Origin: Stenotrophomonas bentonitica
GTDB taxonomy: Bacteria > Pseudomonadota > Gammaproteobacteria > Xanthomonadales > Xanthomonadaceae
NCBI RefSeq assembly: GCF_013185915.1
Contig: NZ_JAAZUH010000001.1
Location: 1,922,001 to 1,986,000, forward strand
Reading direction: 5' to 3'
Length of the DNA stretch: 64,000 nt
Shown piece after piece: positions 47,871-57,306 of this stretch; positions within the stretch are counted from its first letter, which is position 1; every line of letters begins with the position of its first letter. The notes under the pieces were generated by a model. The model searched no databases. It had not been told where the DNA came from and saw nothing but the letters and a program-made list of their open reading frames with translations. Made by a program: the position numbers and the translations under genes.

Positions 47871-49232
47871 TCAGGCCAGGCTGTTCCCGACGCGACGGCT
47901 GCTGACCCGCAGCCGCCAGCCCATCAGGATCGCGGCAGCGGTCAGGCCCAGGATCAGCCCCAGCCACATGCCCTGCGGCCCCATGCCCAGGCCCAGGCCG
48001 AGCCCGGCGCCGAGCGGCATGCCCAGGCCCCAGTAAGAGAACATGGCGATGAACATCGGCACGCGGGTGTCCTTCAGGCCGCGCAGCGCGCCAGCCGATA
48101 GCACCTGGATGCCGTCGGGGAACTGGAAGGCGGCCGCATACAGCAGCAGGGTCGAGGCCAGCGCGGCCACGCCCAGGTCGGCGGTGTACACGCCCACGAT
48201 GGCGTCGTGCCCGAACAGCAGCACCAGCGCCGACAGCGTCTGCGTCCCCAGGATGATCAGCAGCCCGGCAATCGAGGCCCGACGCACGCCCAGCCCGTTG
48301 CCGCTGCCCACCGCATGGCCGACCCGCACGGTGGTGGCTTCGGCCACGCCCATCGGGATCATGAAGCACAGCTGGGCCACGTTGATGGCGATCTGGTGCG
48401 AGGCGGCCTCGGTCGCGCCCAGGCGGCCGATCAGCAGGGCGGTGACGATGAACAGCCCGCCTTCCATCAGCACCGTGATGCCGATCGGCAGGCCGGTACG
48501 CAGCAGGTCCCAGATCGCCGACCAGCGCGGCAGTTCCAGGTGCGAGAACAGCTCCAGGTGGGCAAAGCGGCGGGTCTTCCACAGGTACCCGGCAAAGCAC
48601 AGCGCCTGGATCCACATCATGGTGGCCGAGGCGATGCCCAGGCCTTCAGCGCCCATTTCCGGGAAGCCCAGCTTGCCGTAACACAGCACGTAGCCCAGCG
48701 GCGCCAGCACCAGCAGGCCGCCAAAGCCGAGCAGCATGGTCGGCAGCGTCCAGTGCATGCCTTCGCTGAGGTAGCGCATGCAGAAGTACAGGGTGAGCGC
48801 CGGGCCACCCCAGCGCACCGCATGCAGGAAGGCGGTTGCACCGGGCACGATGTCCGGCGCGATGCCGAACGCCGGCAGCAGCGGCGGCACCACCGTGAGG
48901 AAGGTGAACATGATCAGGCCCAGGCCCAGCGCCAGCCACAGCGCCTGGCGGAACAGCGGGCCGATCTCGCGCTCGCGGCCGGCGCCGTGCAGCTGCGAGA
49001 CCGAAGCGGTCAGCGAGATCAGGGTGCCGATCGGAATCAGCATCGGCAGCCACAGCAGGGCGGTGCCGATGGTGACGGCGGCCAGGGTCTGGGTGCCGTG
49101 GTGCCCGGCGATGACGTTGTCGACGAAGGAAATCAGGCCAGTGGAGATATGGCCGAGCACCAGCGGCAGCGCAAGCAGGCCGGTGGCGCGCACTTCCCGG
49201 GAGAGGCGCGGCGTGGAGGTAACGGTAGACAT
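47871..49232 (-). CDS. MATE family efflux transporter
   Basis: 453 residues with 12 predicted transmembrane helices in two homologous halves. The N-terminus LALPLVLGHISTGLISFVDNVIAGHHGTQTLAAVTIGTALLWLP and the mid-protein GLPIGITVLMEGGLFIVTALLIGRLGATEAASHQIAINVAQLCFMIPMGVAEATTVRVGHAVG are typical of NorM-type Na+/H+-coupled drug exporters. The substrate is unknown. It is co-directional with sppA, 85 bp upstream. Confidence 0.92.
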   Translation of the reverse strand: MSTVTSTPRLSREVRATGLLALPLVLGHISTGLISFVDNVIAGHHGTQTLAAVTIGTALLWLPMLIPIGTLISLTASVSQLHGAGREREIGPLFRQALWLALGLGLIMFTFLTVVPPLLPAFGIAPDIVPGATAFLHAVRWGGPALTLYFCMRYLSEGMHWTLPTMLLGFGGLLVLAPLGYVLCYGKLGFPEMGAEGLGIASATMMWIQALCFAGYLWKTRRFAHLELFSHLELPRWSAIWDLLRTGLPIGITVLMEGGLFIVTALLIGRLGATEAASHQIAINVAQLCFMIPMGVAEATTVRVGHAVGSGNGLGVRRASIAGLLIILGTQTLSALVLLFGHDAIVGVYTADLGVAALASTLLLYAAAFQFPDGIQVLSAGALRGLKDTRVPMFIAMFSYWGLGMPLGAGLGLGLGMGPQGMWLGLILGLTAAAILMGWRLRVSSRRVGNSLA

Positions 49233-49304
49233 GGGATCACAGACCGCAGACTACGGCAGCGCGCGAAGGGCACAGGCACCGGGTTGCGGGCGGCCATCTT
49301 ACGC

Positions 49305-49871
49305 TTACCGCACTACATTTTCCCGCAGCCACGCATCACGGGCGGCCGGCGCCAGGCCCAGGAACTGGTCGCGTACGCGGTCGCGCTCCTGGGGCGGGGT
49401 GCGCTGGGCGATCAGGGTGAGCTGGGCCAGCTGGCCGTCGTTGAGCTGGCGCAGGACGGCCAGGGCGGGTTCGCGCTGTTCCACCGGCAGGTAGCCGAAC
49501 AGGCCCTGCAGCTTGGGGAACTGCTGGCCCAGCTGCGGGCCCAACCGCCAGCCGTCGCGGAAGCGCTGGTCCTGTTCGTCGAAGCGCGCGCGCAGCGCCT
49601 GCTGCTGCGCCGCCGGCAGCGCGGCCACGCGGCGCGCGGCCTCGCGGATGCGGGTGCGCTCGGATTCGGGCAGCGCCTGCCACTGTGCGTAGCGGGTGCG
49701 CAGCTCGCGCAGCTGTGCCGGATCGAGCGCGGCCGGGGTTGCGGGAATCGCCGGTGCGGTGGTCGGGGTGGGGACGGGCGCGGCAACCGGGGTGTGCAGC
49801 GGCAGTGCCCGGGGCGCGGCAGTGGCGCCAGCGGACAGGGCCATCAGGAGCAGCAGGATCGACTTATTCAT
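49305..49871 (-). CDS. Exported DUF3106-domain protein
   Basis: 188 residues. A signal peptide (MNKSILLLLMALSAGATAAPR) and a Pro/Ala/Thr-rich linker are followed by the DUF3106 pattern RTRYAQWQALPESERTRIREAARRVAALPAAQQQALRARFDEQ. It is probably periplasmic. The start overlaps the stop of the sigma-like membrane protein by 8 bp on the same strand, so the two are coupled. In related genomes such pairs recur, and an anti-sigma-type relationship is possible but unproven. Confidence 0.85.
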   Translation of the reverse strand: MNKSILLLLMALSAGATAAPRALPLHTPVAAPVPTPTTAPAIPATPAALDPAQLRELRTRYAQWQALPESERTRIREAARRVAALPAAQQQALRARFDEQDQRFRDGWRLGPQLGQQFPKLQGLFGYLPVEQREPALAVLRQLNDGQLAQLTLIAQRTPPQERDRVRDQFLGLAPAARDAWLRENVVR

Positions 49872-50877
49872 CGGCGGCAGATGTCTCCAGGCCGGCGGTG
49901 GCAGGTTCGGGGCGGTTCGGTTGCGGCTGCGATTCATCGACGGGCACCGGCCCGCCGGCCGCGAACCAGGCATACAGATCGGCATCGCGGGCCAGCATCA
50001 GTTCGGGGTCAGCCAGCATCGCCGCATCGCTGGCGGCATGCGCGGGGTCGGCCGGCGCGGCCACCGGCAGGTCGTCGGCCGGCAGCTGTTCCACGGCCAC
50101 CGGGTCGGCGGTGGACACCGCACCATCGGGCACGCTCGCCTCGGGCGGCACGGCGGCCGGCCGATGCTTCCACCAGGCCGCGCCACCCAGCAGCACGCCG
50201 GTGGTGACCAGCAGGATCAGCAGGCCTCGCCACAGCGGCCGCCGATTGCCGGCACGGCGGCGGGCAGGCGTGCGGCGGGTGGCAGCCTCTGCAGGCGCGG
50301 GCGCGCGCCACGAGGCCGGCCCCTTGTCCTTGCCCGCTGCGGGCACGGCGGCCGGCTGATGCAGCTGCTGCAGGCGGCTGGCCGGCATCTCGCGCAGGCG
50401 CTGCTGGACCTGCTCGGCCAGCGCGCGCCAGCCGGCGGCGTCCGGGTGGCCGTGTGCGTCGCGCGGGCAGGCCTCGGCCAGCGCGTGCTGGTAGTCGGCC
50501 ACCGGCATGTCCAGGATCTGTGCGGCGGCGGCCTCGTCCAACCCGCCACCGACCCGCAGCAGCAGGGCCAGGCGCGCTGGCGGGGCCAGCTGCGGCAGGT
50601 GCGACAGTTCCGGTGCCCACTGCCCGCCTGCGGCGGGAACGCGGATCGGGGTGCGGTGCGCCAGCAGGATCCAGAAGCGGTCGGGCCATTGGGCCATCGG
50701 CACATCACTGGCGATCCCGGCGAACGCGCGCATGACCGCGACCAGGGCCTGTTCGGCAACGGTCGGATCGCCGCACTGCAGCTCGGCAACGACCAGGGCA
50801 CGGCGTTCAACGCCTCGCAGGAACGCGGACAGTGCGCCCGCTGCGTTAGAGGAAACAGAGGCGTTCACAGCCGTCAT
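49864..50877 (-). CDS. Sigma factor region 4-like protein fused to a membrane anchor
   Basis: 337 residues. The N-terminal ~140 residues resemble an ECF sigma factor: a region 4-like helix-turn-helix is readable at about 98-136 (PPARLALLLRVGGGLDEAAAAQILDMPVADYQHALAEA), preceded by a weak region 2-like part. A basic linker (RRTPARRRAGNRR) leads to one transmembrane helix at 214-236 and an acidic periplasmic C-terminal part of about 100 residues. The ATG 50877 follows GGAG. A sigma-like domain tied to the membrane suggests signal-dependent release or a repurposed sigma fold; neither is shown. DUF3106 partner follows. Confidence 0.65.
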   Translation of the reverse strand: MTAVNASVSSNAAGALSAFLRGVERRALVVAELQCGDPTVAEQALVAVMRAFAGIASDVPMAQWPDRFWILLAHRTPIRVPAAGGQWAPELSHLPQLAPPARLALLLRVGGGLDEAAAAQILDMPVADYQHALAEACPRDAHGHPDAAGWRALAEQVQQRLREMPASRLQQLHQPAAVPAAGKDKGPASWRAPAPAEAATRRTPARRRAGNRRPLWRGLLILLVTTGVLLGGAAWWKHRPAAVPPEASVPDGAVSTADPVAVEQLPADDLPVAAPADPAHAASDAAMLADPELMLARDADLYAWFAAGGPVPVDESQPQPNRPEPATAGLETSAADE

Positions 50878-51313
50878 AGCAACTCCATCAAGTGCCGGAA
50901 TGATAGCGAGTGCGCCCCCGGTCGGGCATGCCGTTGCGGGCCGCAGGCGGCCTGACATACGCCCGGGAACGCTTGACAGCCGCGCAGGTTGTGCACAGCA
51001 CCAACAAAAACGGCACAAAACCGGGGGGTGAAGCCCGCGTCACCCGTGTGTCAGCTTTGTTTCACAGCCATGCTGTTGATTTTATTGGCTTTTACTGTGT
51101 GGCTATTTTTTGACCAACACAGGTATGAGGGCGGAACTCCCTGACAATCAGCTCGGAGTTCGACACTCGCACACAGACTTATCCACAGAAGATGTGGATA
51201 AGACCGAATCTCCAATAGCCACGGATATTTAGCCGGTATTTAGGTTCCACGGCAGGCGCCGACAGGGGATTCTCCGACTGAACAGGCCGGTCCACGACCG
51301 CTACACTGGCCCG
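50878..51313. other. AT-richer intergenic region upstream of priA
   Basis: 436 bp between divergent genes. It holds an AT-rich stretch (about 51060-51115) and two perfect DnaA boxes. No gene is seen. Confidence 0.6.
51179..51201. promoter_or_regulatory. Pair of perfect DnaA boxes upstream of priA
   Basis: TTATCCACA (51179-51187) and TGTGGATAA (51193-51201) are both exact consensus boxes, facing each other with 5 bp between. They lie 113 bp upstream of the priA start. They may couple priA expression to DnaA or act as a titration site. Confidence 0.7.
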
Positions 51314-53500
51314 ATGCTTTCGCCCGCCCCCACGCCCAGCCTGCAGGTCGTCCTGCCCGTGCCCCTGCCGCAGTGGTTCGACTATGCCCCCCCGCCGGGG
51401 GAGCTGCCGCACCCGGGCATGATCGGCCGTCGGCTGCGGGTCCCGTTCGGCTCCCGCGAGCTGGTCGGCGTGGTGGCCGGAATCGGCACACTGGCCGACG
51501 GCGCCACCCTTCGCGCCGCGGTGGCGTGGCTGGACCCGGCCCCGCTGCTGGGCGGGGAACTCTGGTCCTCGCTGCAGTGGTTGTCGCGCTACACGCATGC
51601 GCCGCTGGGGGAGGTGGTCAGCACTGCCCTGCCCGCCCCGTTGCGCAAGGGCGAACCGGTTCCTGACACCCACCGCTGGGGCTGGCAGCTCACCCCTGCC
51701 GGCCAGGACCCGGGCGTGAAACTGCGCGCGGGTACCCGGCCCCACCGCCTGGCCGAGCTGCTCGGCAACGGCAGTGTCGATGAAGACCTCCTGGACGAAG
51801 CACTGCATGACTGGCGCACTGCCGCCCGCGCGCTGGCCAAGCGCGGGCTGGTCGAGCGCGTTGCGCTCGCGCACAGCGCGGCGTTGCCCAGCCTCCGTCC
51901 CGGTCCGTGCCCGAATGCGGAGCAGGCCGACGCGATCGCTGCCATCACCGCCGGGATGGGCTTCGGTGCATTCCTGCTCGATGGCGTGACCGGCAGCGGC
52001 AAGACCGAGGTATACCTGCAGGCGATCGCGGACTGCCTGGCGCGCGGTCGCCAGGCGCTGGTCCTGGTGCCCGAGATCGGGCTCACCCCGCAGACCCTGG
52101 CCCGCTTCCGCAGCCGCCTGGGCATCACCGTGCATGTGCTGCACTCGGGCTTGAACGACAACGAGCGCGCGCGGGTATGGGCAGCCGCCGCACGCGGCGA
52201 AGCGCAGGTGGTCGTGGGAACACGCTCGGCGGTGTTCACCCCGCTGCCCAACGCCGGCCTCATCGTGGTCGACGAAGAACATGACGGCAGCTACAAGCAG
52301 CAGGACGGAATCCGTTACCACGCCCGCGATTTCGCGCTGGTGCGGGCCAAGGCGCTCGACATTCCCGTGGTGCTGGGCAGCGCCACCCCGTCGCTGGAGT
52401 CGCTGCACAACGCACACGCGGGTCGCTACACCCACCTGCGCCTGAAGCAGCGCGCCGGCGAGGCCCGACCGCCCACGGTGCGGGTGCTCGACGTGCGCAA
52501 GCGCCCGCTGAAGGACGGCCTGTCGCCGGAGGTCATGCAGGGTATCGAACAGCACCTGCAGGCTGGCCACCAGGTGCTGGTGTTCAAGAACCGGCGCGGC
52601 TACGCGCCGGTGCTGCTCTGCCACGACTGCGGCTGGACCGCTCCCTGCAAACGCTGCGATGCGCCGATGACCGTGCACGCTGGTGGGCGGCGCCTGCAGT
52701 GCCACCACTGCGGCGCGCGCCAACCCGCGCCGCTGGCCTGCCCGGACTGCGGCAGCCTGGCGCTGCAGCCGCAGGGCATCGGCACGGAACGGCTTGAAGA
52801 GCATCTGGTGGAGGCGTTCGCCGATTACCCGGTGATCCGCATCGACCGGGGCACCACGAACCGGCGCGACGCACTGGAAACCCAGTTGGCGTCGCTGGGC
52901 GACCGTGCCGGCATCCTGGTCGGCACGCAGATCCTGGCCAAGGGCCACGACCTGCCCAAGCTAACCCTGGTAGTGGTGGTGGGGATCGACGAAGGCCTGT
53001 TCTCGGCCGATTTCCGCGCCAGCGAAAAACTGGCCCAGCAGCTGATCCAGGTAGCGGGGCGCGCCGGGCGCGCGACCGATCCCGGCGAGGTCTGGCTGCA
53101 GACCCACCATCCCGGGCATCCGTTGCTGGAAACGCTGGTCAATGGCGGTTACCACGCCTTCGCCGACGCCGAGCTGCAGCAGCGCGAAGCGGCGGGCTTC
53201 CCGCCGTTCGCACACCTGGCGCTGCTGCGCGCCGAGGCGCAGCAGGTGGAGCATGCCAACGCCATGCTGAGCGGCGTGCGCGAGCTGATCGCGCATGACA
53301 GCCCGGTGGAGCGGTTCGGCCCGATGCCGGCGCCGATGCCACGCCGCGCCGGTTACCAGCGCACCCAGCTGCTGTTGTCGGCGCCGTCACGACGGCCGCT
53401 GCATGCACTGTTGGACCAGATCATGCCGCAGGTGTACGCGCTGCCGCAGGCGCGGAAGGTGCGCTGGTCGCTGGATGTGGATCCGATGGACCTGTATTAG
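51314..53500 (+). CDS. priA: Primosomal protein N', replication restart helicase
   Basis: 728 residues. The N-terminal 3'-end-binding domain is followed by the helicase: Walker A GVTGSGKTEVYLQ, DEEH box VVDEEHDGSYKQQ, and QVAGRAGRATDPGEVWLQ. The zinc module has eight Cys in CHDCGWTAPCKRCDAPMTVH and CHHCGARQPAPLACPDCG. It reloads DnaB at stalled forks. The start MLSPAPTPSLQVVLPVPLPQWFDYAPP is standard. Confidence 0.97.
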   Translation: MLSPAPTPSLQVVLPVPLPQWFDYAPPPGELPHPGMIGRRLRVPFGSRELVGVVAGIGTLADGATLRAAVAWLDPAPLLGGELWSSLQWLSRYTHAPLGEVVSTALPAPLRKGEPVPDTHRWGWQLTPAGQDPGVKLRAGTRPHRLAELLGNGSVDEDLLDEALHDWRTAARALAKRGLVERVALAHSAALPSLRPGPCPNAEQADAIAAITAGMGFGAFLLDGVTGSGKTEVYLQAIADCLARGRQALVLVPEIGLTPQTLARFRSRLGITVHVLHSGLNDNERARVWAAAARGEAQVVVGTRSAVFTPLPNAGLIVVDEEHDGSYKQQDGIRYHARDFALVRAKALDIPVVLGSATPSLESLHNAHAGRYTHLRLKQRAGEARPPTVRVLDVRKRPLKDGLSPEVMQGIEQHLQAGHQVLVFKNRRGYAPVLLCHDCGWTAPCKRCDAPMTVHAGGRRLQCHHCGARQPAPLACPDCGSLALQPQGIGTERLEEHLVEAFADYPVIRIDRGTTNRRDALETQLASLGDRAGILVGTQILAKGHDLPKLTLVVVVGIDEGLFSADFRASEKLAQQLIQVAGRAGRATDPGEVWLQTHHPGHPLLETLVNGGYHAFADAELQQREAAGFPPFAHLALLRAEAQQVEHANAMLSGVRELIAHDSPVERFGPMPAPMPRRAGYQRTQLLLSAPSRRPLHALLDQIMPQVYALPQARKVRWSLDVDPMDLY

Positions 53501-54117
53501 GTCAGCGGGGTCATCACCGCCTTGATGTACGCAGGGCGCTGCTGCAGGCGCTGGTACCACGCTTCCAGGTGCGGCAGCGACGGGCGCTGGATCGGCAGTT
53601 CGAACCACGCATAGACCAATGCGCCCAGCGGGATGTCGCCCATCGCAAACTGCTCGCCGGACAACCACGGTTGCCGCTCCAGCGTGGCATCGGCCATCGC
53701 CAGCAGCTCACCGGCACGCACCACGGCCGCGTTGATGCGTGCTTCGTCGCGGTTGGCAGGGGCGGTGCGCATGATGCCCCAGATCAGTTCGCTGTACAGC
53801 GGCGCCATCCGCGAGGTGCTCCAGTCCATCCACTTCTCGGCCTGGGCACGCGCCATCGCGTCTTCCGGGTACAGCGTGCCCAGTGCGTAACGCGCGCTCA
53901 GGTAGCGCACGATGGTGTTGGACTCCCACAGCGGCAGGCCATGGTCTTCGATGACCGGCACCAAGCTGTTGGGATTCATCGCGGTGTATTCCGGCGACTG
54001 CGTGCCACCGAACGGACCACCCACTTCGATGGACTCGTACGGCAGGCCGATTTCCTCGGCGCACCACAACACCTTGCGCACGTTGCTGGAATTTTGCCGG
54101 CCCCAGATCTTCAGCAT
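53497..54117 (-). CDS. Glutathione S-transferase family protein
   Basis: 206 residues. The thioredoxin-like N-domain is MLKIWGRQNSSNVRKVLWCAEEIGLPYE, with the catalytic Ser/Asn patch and the cis-Pro and Ser in LVPVIEDHGLPLWESNTIVRYL. The C-terminal helical domain is complete. AGGAAACC precedes the ATG. The stop overlaps the end of priA by 4 bp (convergent). Substrate unknown. Confidence 0.93.
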   Translation of the reverse strand: MLKIWGRQNSSNVRKVLWCAEEIGLPYESIEVGGPFGGTQSPEYTAMNPNSLVPVIEDHGLPLWESNTIVRYLSARYALGTLYPEDAMARAQAEKWMDWSTSRMAPLYSELIWGIMRTAPANRDEARINAAVVRAGELLAMADATLERQPWLSGEQFAMGDIPLGALVYAWFELPIQRPSLPHLEAWYQRLQQRPAYIKAVMTPLT

Positions 54118-54270
54118 GTTGGTTTCCTGATTATTGAAGTGCGCCGCTACGATACGCCGATGGCCGTACCGCTGCGATGGCCGCTGAACCGGGTTGCAGG
54201 CATCCACGTGCACATGCAGCCCGGCATGCGACGATGCCCACATTGGAATCGACCATCCAGGAGTGTCTGC

Positions 54271-55551
54271 ATGACCCGCGATCCCCTGCCCCACCTGGTC
54301 ATCATCGGGGGTGGTTTTGCCGGCCTCTGGGCCACCCGCGCGCTCGCCAGCGCGCGCGTCCGCATCACCCTGGTGGACCGTCGCAACCACCATCTGTTCC
54401 AGCCGCTGCTGTACCAGGTCGCCACTGCGGGCCTGTCCGCACCCGATATCGCCGCACCGCTGCGCCACATCCTGGGCGAGCAGCGCAACGTGGAAGTACG
54501 ACTGGGCGAAGTCACCACCATCGACAAACACGCGCGCCAGATCACCCTGGCCGATGGCAGCACGCTCGGTTACGACACGTTGATGCTGTGCACGGGCGCC
54601 ACCCACGCCTACTTCGGGCACGACGAATGGGCCGCCGATGCGCCCGGCCTGAAGACACTCGACGATGCCATCGCGCTGCGCCGCAAACTGCTGCTGGCGT
54701 TCGAGCGCGCCGAGGCCGAACCCGACCCGGCGCGCAAGGCAGCCTGGCTCAGCTTCGCCGTGGTGGGCGGTGGTCCCACCGGCGTGGAGCTGGCCGGCAC
54801 CCTGGCCGAGATCGCGCGGCACACCCTGCGCAACGAGTTCCGCCACATCGACCCGGCCAGCGCCAAGGTGCGGCTGGTGGAAGCGGGCCCGCGCGTGCTC
54901 TCCAGCTTCCCCGAAGTGCTCTCGCTCAAGGCGCGTCGCCAGCTGGAAAAGCTCGGCGTGGAAGTACTGACGGGAACGCCGGTGAGCAACATCAACGGCG
55001 AGGGCTTCCAGCTCGGCGAGCAGTTCATTCCCGCGCGCACGGTGGTCTGGGCTGCCGGTGTGGCGGCTTCGCCGCTGGCGCGCACGCTGGAGGTGCCGCT
55101 GGACCGCGCCGGGCGCGTGCCGGTGCAACCGGACCTCACCCTGGCCGGACACCCGGAGATCTTCGTCGCAGGCGACCTGGCCGCGCTGCAGCAGGCCGAC
55201 GGACGCCCGGTGCCGGGCGTGGCGCCGGCGGCCAAGCAGATGGGCAAGCACGTGGCCGCCACCGTACGCGCAAGACTGGAGGGCAGGCAGGCACCGGGAC
55301 CGTTCAAGTACCAGGACTTCGGCAACCTGGCCACGATCGGCCGCATGGCCGCCATCGTGCACCTGGGTCGCCTGCAGCTGTCCGGCGTGCTGGCCTGGTG
55401 GTTCTGGCTGGCCGCGCACGTGTTCTTCCTGATCGGCTTCCGCAACCGGATCGTGGTGCTGCTCAACTGGGCCGTGGCGTACTGGAGCTACCAGCGCAGC
55501 GCGCGGATCATCTTCGGCGACGACCAGGACGACCGCCGTCCCAGGCCGTGA
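54271..55551 (+). CDS. Type II NADH dehydrogenase-like flavoprotein
   Basis: 426 residues. Two dinucleotide-binding folds are present: FAD at HLVIIGGGFAGLWATRAL and NAD(P)H at FAVVGGGPTGVELAGTLAEI. The pattern RNHHLFQPLLYQVATAGLS and the membrane-associating C-terminal hydrophobic helices (VLAWWFWLAAHVFFLIGFRNRIVVLLNWAVAYW) are those of NDH-2 enzymes that pass electrons from NADH to quinone without proton pumping. CAGGAG precedes the ATG 54271. It is divergent from the GST. Confidence 0.9.
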   Translation: MTRDPLPHLVIIGGGFAGLWATRALASARVRITLVDRRNHHLFQPLLYQVATAGLSAPDIAAPLRHILGEQRNVEVRLGEVTTIDKHARQITLADGSTLGYDTLMLCTGATHAYFGHDEWAADAPGLKTLDDAIALRRKLLLAFERAEAEPDPARKAAWLSFAVVGGGPTGVELAGTLAEIARHTLRNEFRHIDPASAKVRLVEAGPRVLSSFPEVLSLKARRQLEKLGVEVLTGTPVSNINGEGFQLGEQFIPARTVVWAAGVAASPLARTLEVPLDRAGRVPVQPDLTLAGHPEIFVAGDLAALQQADGRPVPGVAPAAKQMGKHVAATVRARLEGRQAPGPFKYQDFGNLATIGRMAAIVHLGRLQLSGVLAWWFWLAAHVFFLIGFRNRIVVLLNWAVAYWSYQRSARIIFGDDQDDRRPRP

Positions 55552-55560
55552 GCCGCATGC

Positions 55561-55836
55561 TCAGGCCGGTTCCGCGTCGCCGGCCTGCAGCCACGCCAGC
55601 TTGCGCTCGCGGGGTTGCTTCTTGAGTGCCCACTCGGCCTTCGACGCCGCCGCACGGTCCGGATAGGCGCGCACGGCCAGCACCTTCAGCGGCGGATTGG
55701 CACGGGTGTAGCGCGCGCCCTTGCCGCACAGATGCGCCTGGAAGCGGGCGTCCACGTCGTTGCTGATGCCAGCGTAATAGCTGCCATTGCGGCATTCGAG
55801 CAGGTACACGTACCAGGGGGCGGGTTCAGCGGGCAT
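55561..55836 (-). CDS. GIY-YIG nuclease family protein
   Basis: 91 residues, a single GIY-YIG domain: [28 protein letters not shown], with the conserved Arg downstream and a Glu in [18 protein letters not shown]. It belongs to the UPF0213/YhbQ-type small proteins, whose nuclease role is not settled. ATG 55836 is chosen; GTG 55851 is also in frame. It is convergent with the NDH-2 gene. Confidence 0.9.
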   Translation of the reverse strand: MPAEPAPWYVYLLECRNGSYYAGISNDVDARFQAHLCGKGARYTRANPPLKVLAVRAYPDRAAASKAEWALKKQPRERKLAWLQAGDAEPA

Positions 55837-55919
55837 ACCGGGATTATCCACCGGCGCGGGGATGCTGGCTGATAGAATCCGCGCCGGACGCGGCCCCGCC
55901 TGCGTCCTGGAGTTCCCCC

Positions 55920-56537
55920 ATGCTGCTCGCTGTCATCTACCTCATCGCCATTTCCGCTGAAGCCATGACCGGCGCCCTGTCGGCGGGCCGGCGGCGCATG
56001 GACCTGTTCGGCGTGGTCATCATCGCCTGCGTCACCGCGCTGGGCGGCGGCTCGCTGCGCGACATCGTGCTCGGCCATTACCCGCTGGGCTGGGTCCAGC
56101 ACCCCGAGTACCTGGGCTTCACCATCTGCGCGGCCTTGATCGCCACCTGGCTGGCGCGCTGGATGCATCATTTCCGTCGCACCTTCCTGGTGCTGGACGG
56201 CCTGGGGCTGATCGCGTTTACGCTGATCGGGTGCGCCGTGGCGCGCGACGCCGGCCACTCGGTGCCGATCGTGTTGATCGCGGGCATGCTGACCGGCGCC
56301 TTCGGCGGCGTACTGCGCGATGTGCTGTGCAACGAAGTGCCGCTGATCTTCCAGAAGGAGCTGTACGCGGTGATCACCCTGTTCACCGGTGCCGCGTGGC
56401 TGGGCCTGCTGGAGCTGGGCGTGTCGCTCAATGCGGCCATGCTCTGGTCACTGGGCGGCGGCTTTGCATTGCGCCTGCTCGCGATCCACTACAAGTGGGA
56501 AATGCCGAAGTTCGTCTATCGTGACGAAGTGCACTGA
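55920..56537 (+). CDS. TRIC-type cation channel family protein (UPF0126/YicG-like)
   Basis: 205 residues with seven transmembrane helices arranged as two glycine-rich repeats: [41 protein letters not shown] and [41 protein letters not shown]. The repeated GGGxxRD motif is diagnostic. Bacterial TRIC homologues form trimeric cation pores. The 3' end overlaps the convergent GNAT toxin gene by 22 bp. Confidence 0.92.
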   Translation: MLLAVIYLIAISAEAMTGALSAGRRRMDLFGVVIIACVTALGGGSLRDIVLGHYPLGWVQHPEYLGFTICAALIATWLARWMHHFRRTFLVLDGLGLIAFTLIGCAVARDAGHSVPIVLIAGMLTGAFGGVLRDVLCNEVPLIFQKELYAVITLFTGAAWLGLLELGVSLNAAMLWSLGGGFALRLLAIHYKWEMPKFVYRDEVH

Positions 56538-57007
56538 AGCGGCAGCATCACCGTAAGCGGATGGATCGGTGACACGACGAACCCGTGCTTGAGGTAGAAC
56601 GCCTTGGCCGGTTCATCGATGGCGTGGCAGAGCAATGCACGGGCACCCAGTTGGCCGCAGGCCTGCAAGGCGCGCAGCACGGCATCTTTCAGCAGGCCCT
56701 GGCCGATCCCCTGCCCGGCCCACTCTGCATGCACGGCCAGCCGCCCGAGCACGATGACCGGGATCGGATCCGGCATGTTGCGACGGACCCTGCCCGGTGC
56801 AGTGTCGTGTGATATCCCGCCAGCGGAAAGCGCGTAGTAGCCGACCACGCGTTGCTGCTCGTCGCAGCTGACAAAACACCGCGAGGCGCCCGACACCTGG
56901 TTCTGGTGCGCGCGCTCAAGCAGCCAGCGGGTCAGCGCAGGGGCGCTGCAGCGGAAGCCATCGAGCAGATGCTCCGCCTGCAGCGGTACGGGAGCGGAGA
57001 GCCGCAA
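56516..57007 (-). CDS. TacT-like GNAT acetyltransferase toxin
   Basis: 163 residues. It aligns in pattern with Salmonella TacT: ASRCFVSCDEQQRVVGYYALSAGGI, then NMPDPIPVIVLGRLAVHAEWAGQGIGQGLLKDAVLRAL with acetyl-CoA motif A (GQGIGQGLL), and a Tyr near the C-terminus (FYLKHGF). TacT acetylates the amino group on charged tRNAs and blocks translation. The start is TTG 57007 after GGAG; the first residues (LSAPVPLQAEHLLDGFRC) match the family. It lies 4 bp downstream of a DUF1778 antitoxin gene. Confidence 0.9.
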   Translation of the reverse strand: MRLSAPVPLQAEHLLDGFRCSAPALTRWLLERAHQNQVSGASRCFVSCDEQQRVVGYYALSAGGISHDTAPGRVRRNMPDPIPVIVLGRLAVHAEWAGQGIGQGLLKDAVLRALQACGQLGARALLCHAIDEPAKAFYLKHGFVVSPIHPLTVMLPLQCTSSR

Positions 57008-57011
57008 GGGC

Positions 57012-57281
57012 TTAACGCTCCCAGGGTGCGGGCGTGCTCAACAGCCGGCGCAGCGCCGGGTTGTCTTCGAGCGGCGAGTCCAGCAGTGCGTTGAACCGCT
57101 GCAGCTGCTCCGCACTCACGTTGAACTGCGTCTGGTCGGCCAGGACTTCGCGCGCCCGGTCGCACGCCGCATCGAGGATGAACTCGGTGCGGTTCACACC
57201 GCTGATCTCAACGGCGCGGTCGATCAGATCCTGCTTGTCGGCCGGTGCGCGGAAGTTGATGACTTTGCTTGCGGTTCCCAT
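57012..57281 (-). CDS. TacA-like DUF1778 antitoxin
   Basis: 89 residues. The ribbon-helix-helix N-terminus is MGTASKVINFRAPADKQDLIDRAVEISGVNRTEFIL, followed by a C-terminal tail that should wrap the GNAT toxin (SAEQLQRFNALLDSPLEDNPALRRLLS). ATG 57281 is chosen because the in-frame ATG at 57317 overlaps the predicted -10 box. It sits directly upstream of the toxin and probably represses the operon. Confidence 0.87.
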   Translation of the reverse strand: MGTASKVINFRAPADKQDLIDRAVEISGVNRTEFILDAACDRAREVLADQTQFNVSAEQLQRFNALLDSPLEDNPALRRLLSTPAPWER

Positions 57282-57306
57282 GGGGAGCACTCGCACGTTG
57301 CTGGAT

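Noticed and set aside
50878..51313. Chromosomal origin of replication
   Set aside because: Two perfect DnaA boxes and AT-rich sequence are present, but dnaA, dnaN, rpmH and a cluster of boxes are absent; the neighbouring gene is priA.
53497..55419. Single 640-codon minus-strand gene
   Set aside because: Only the last 206 codons are a GST; the rest is the antisense of the NDH-2 gene, as happens in GC-rich DNA.
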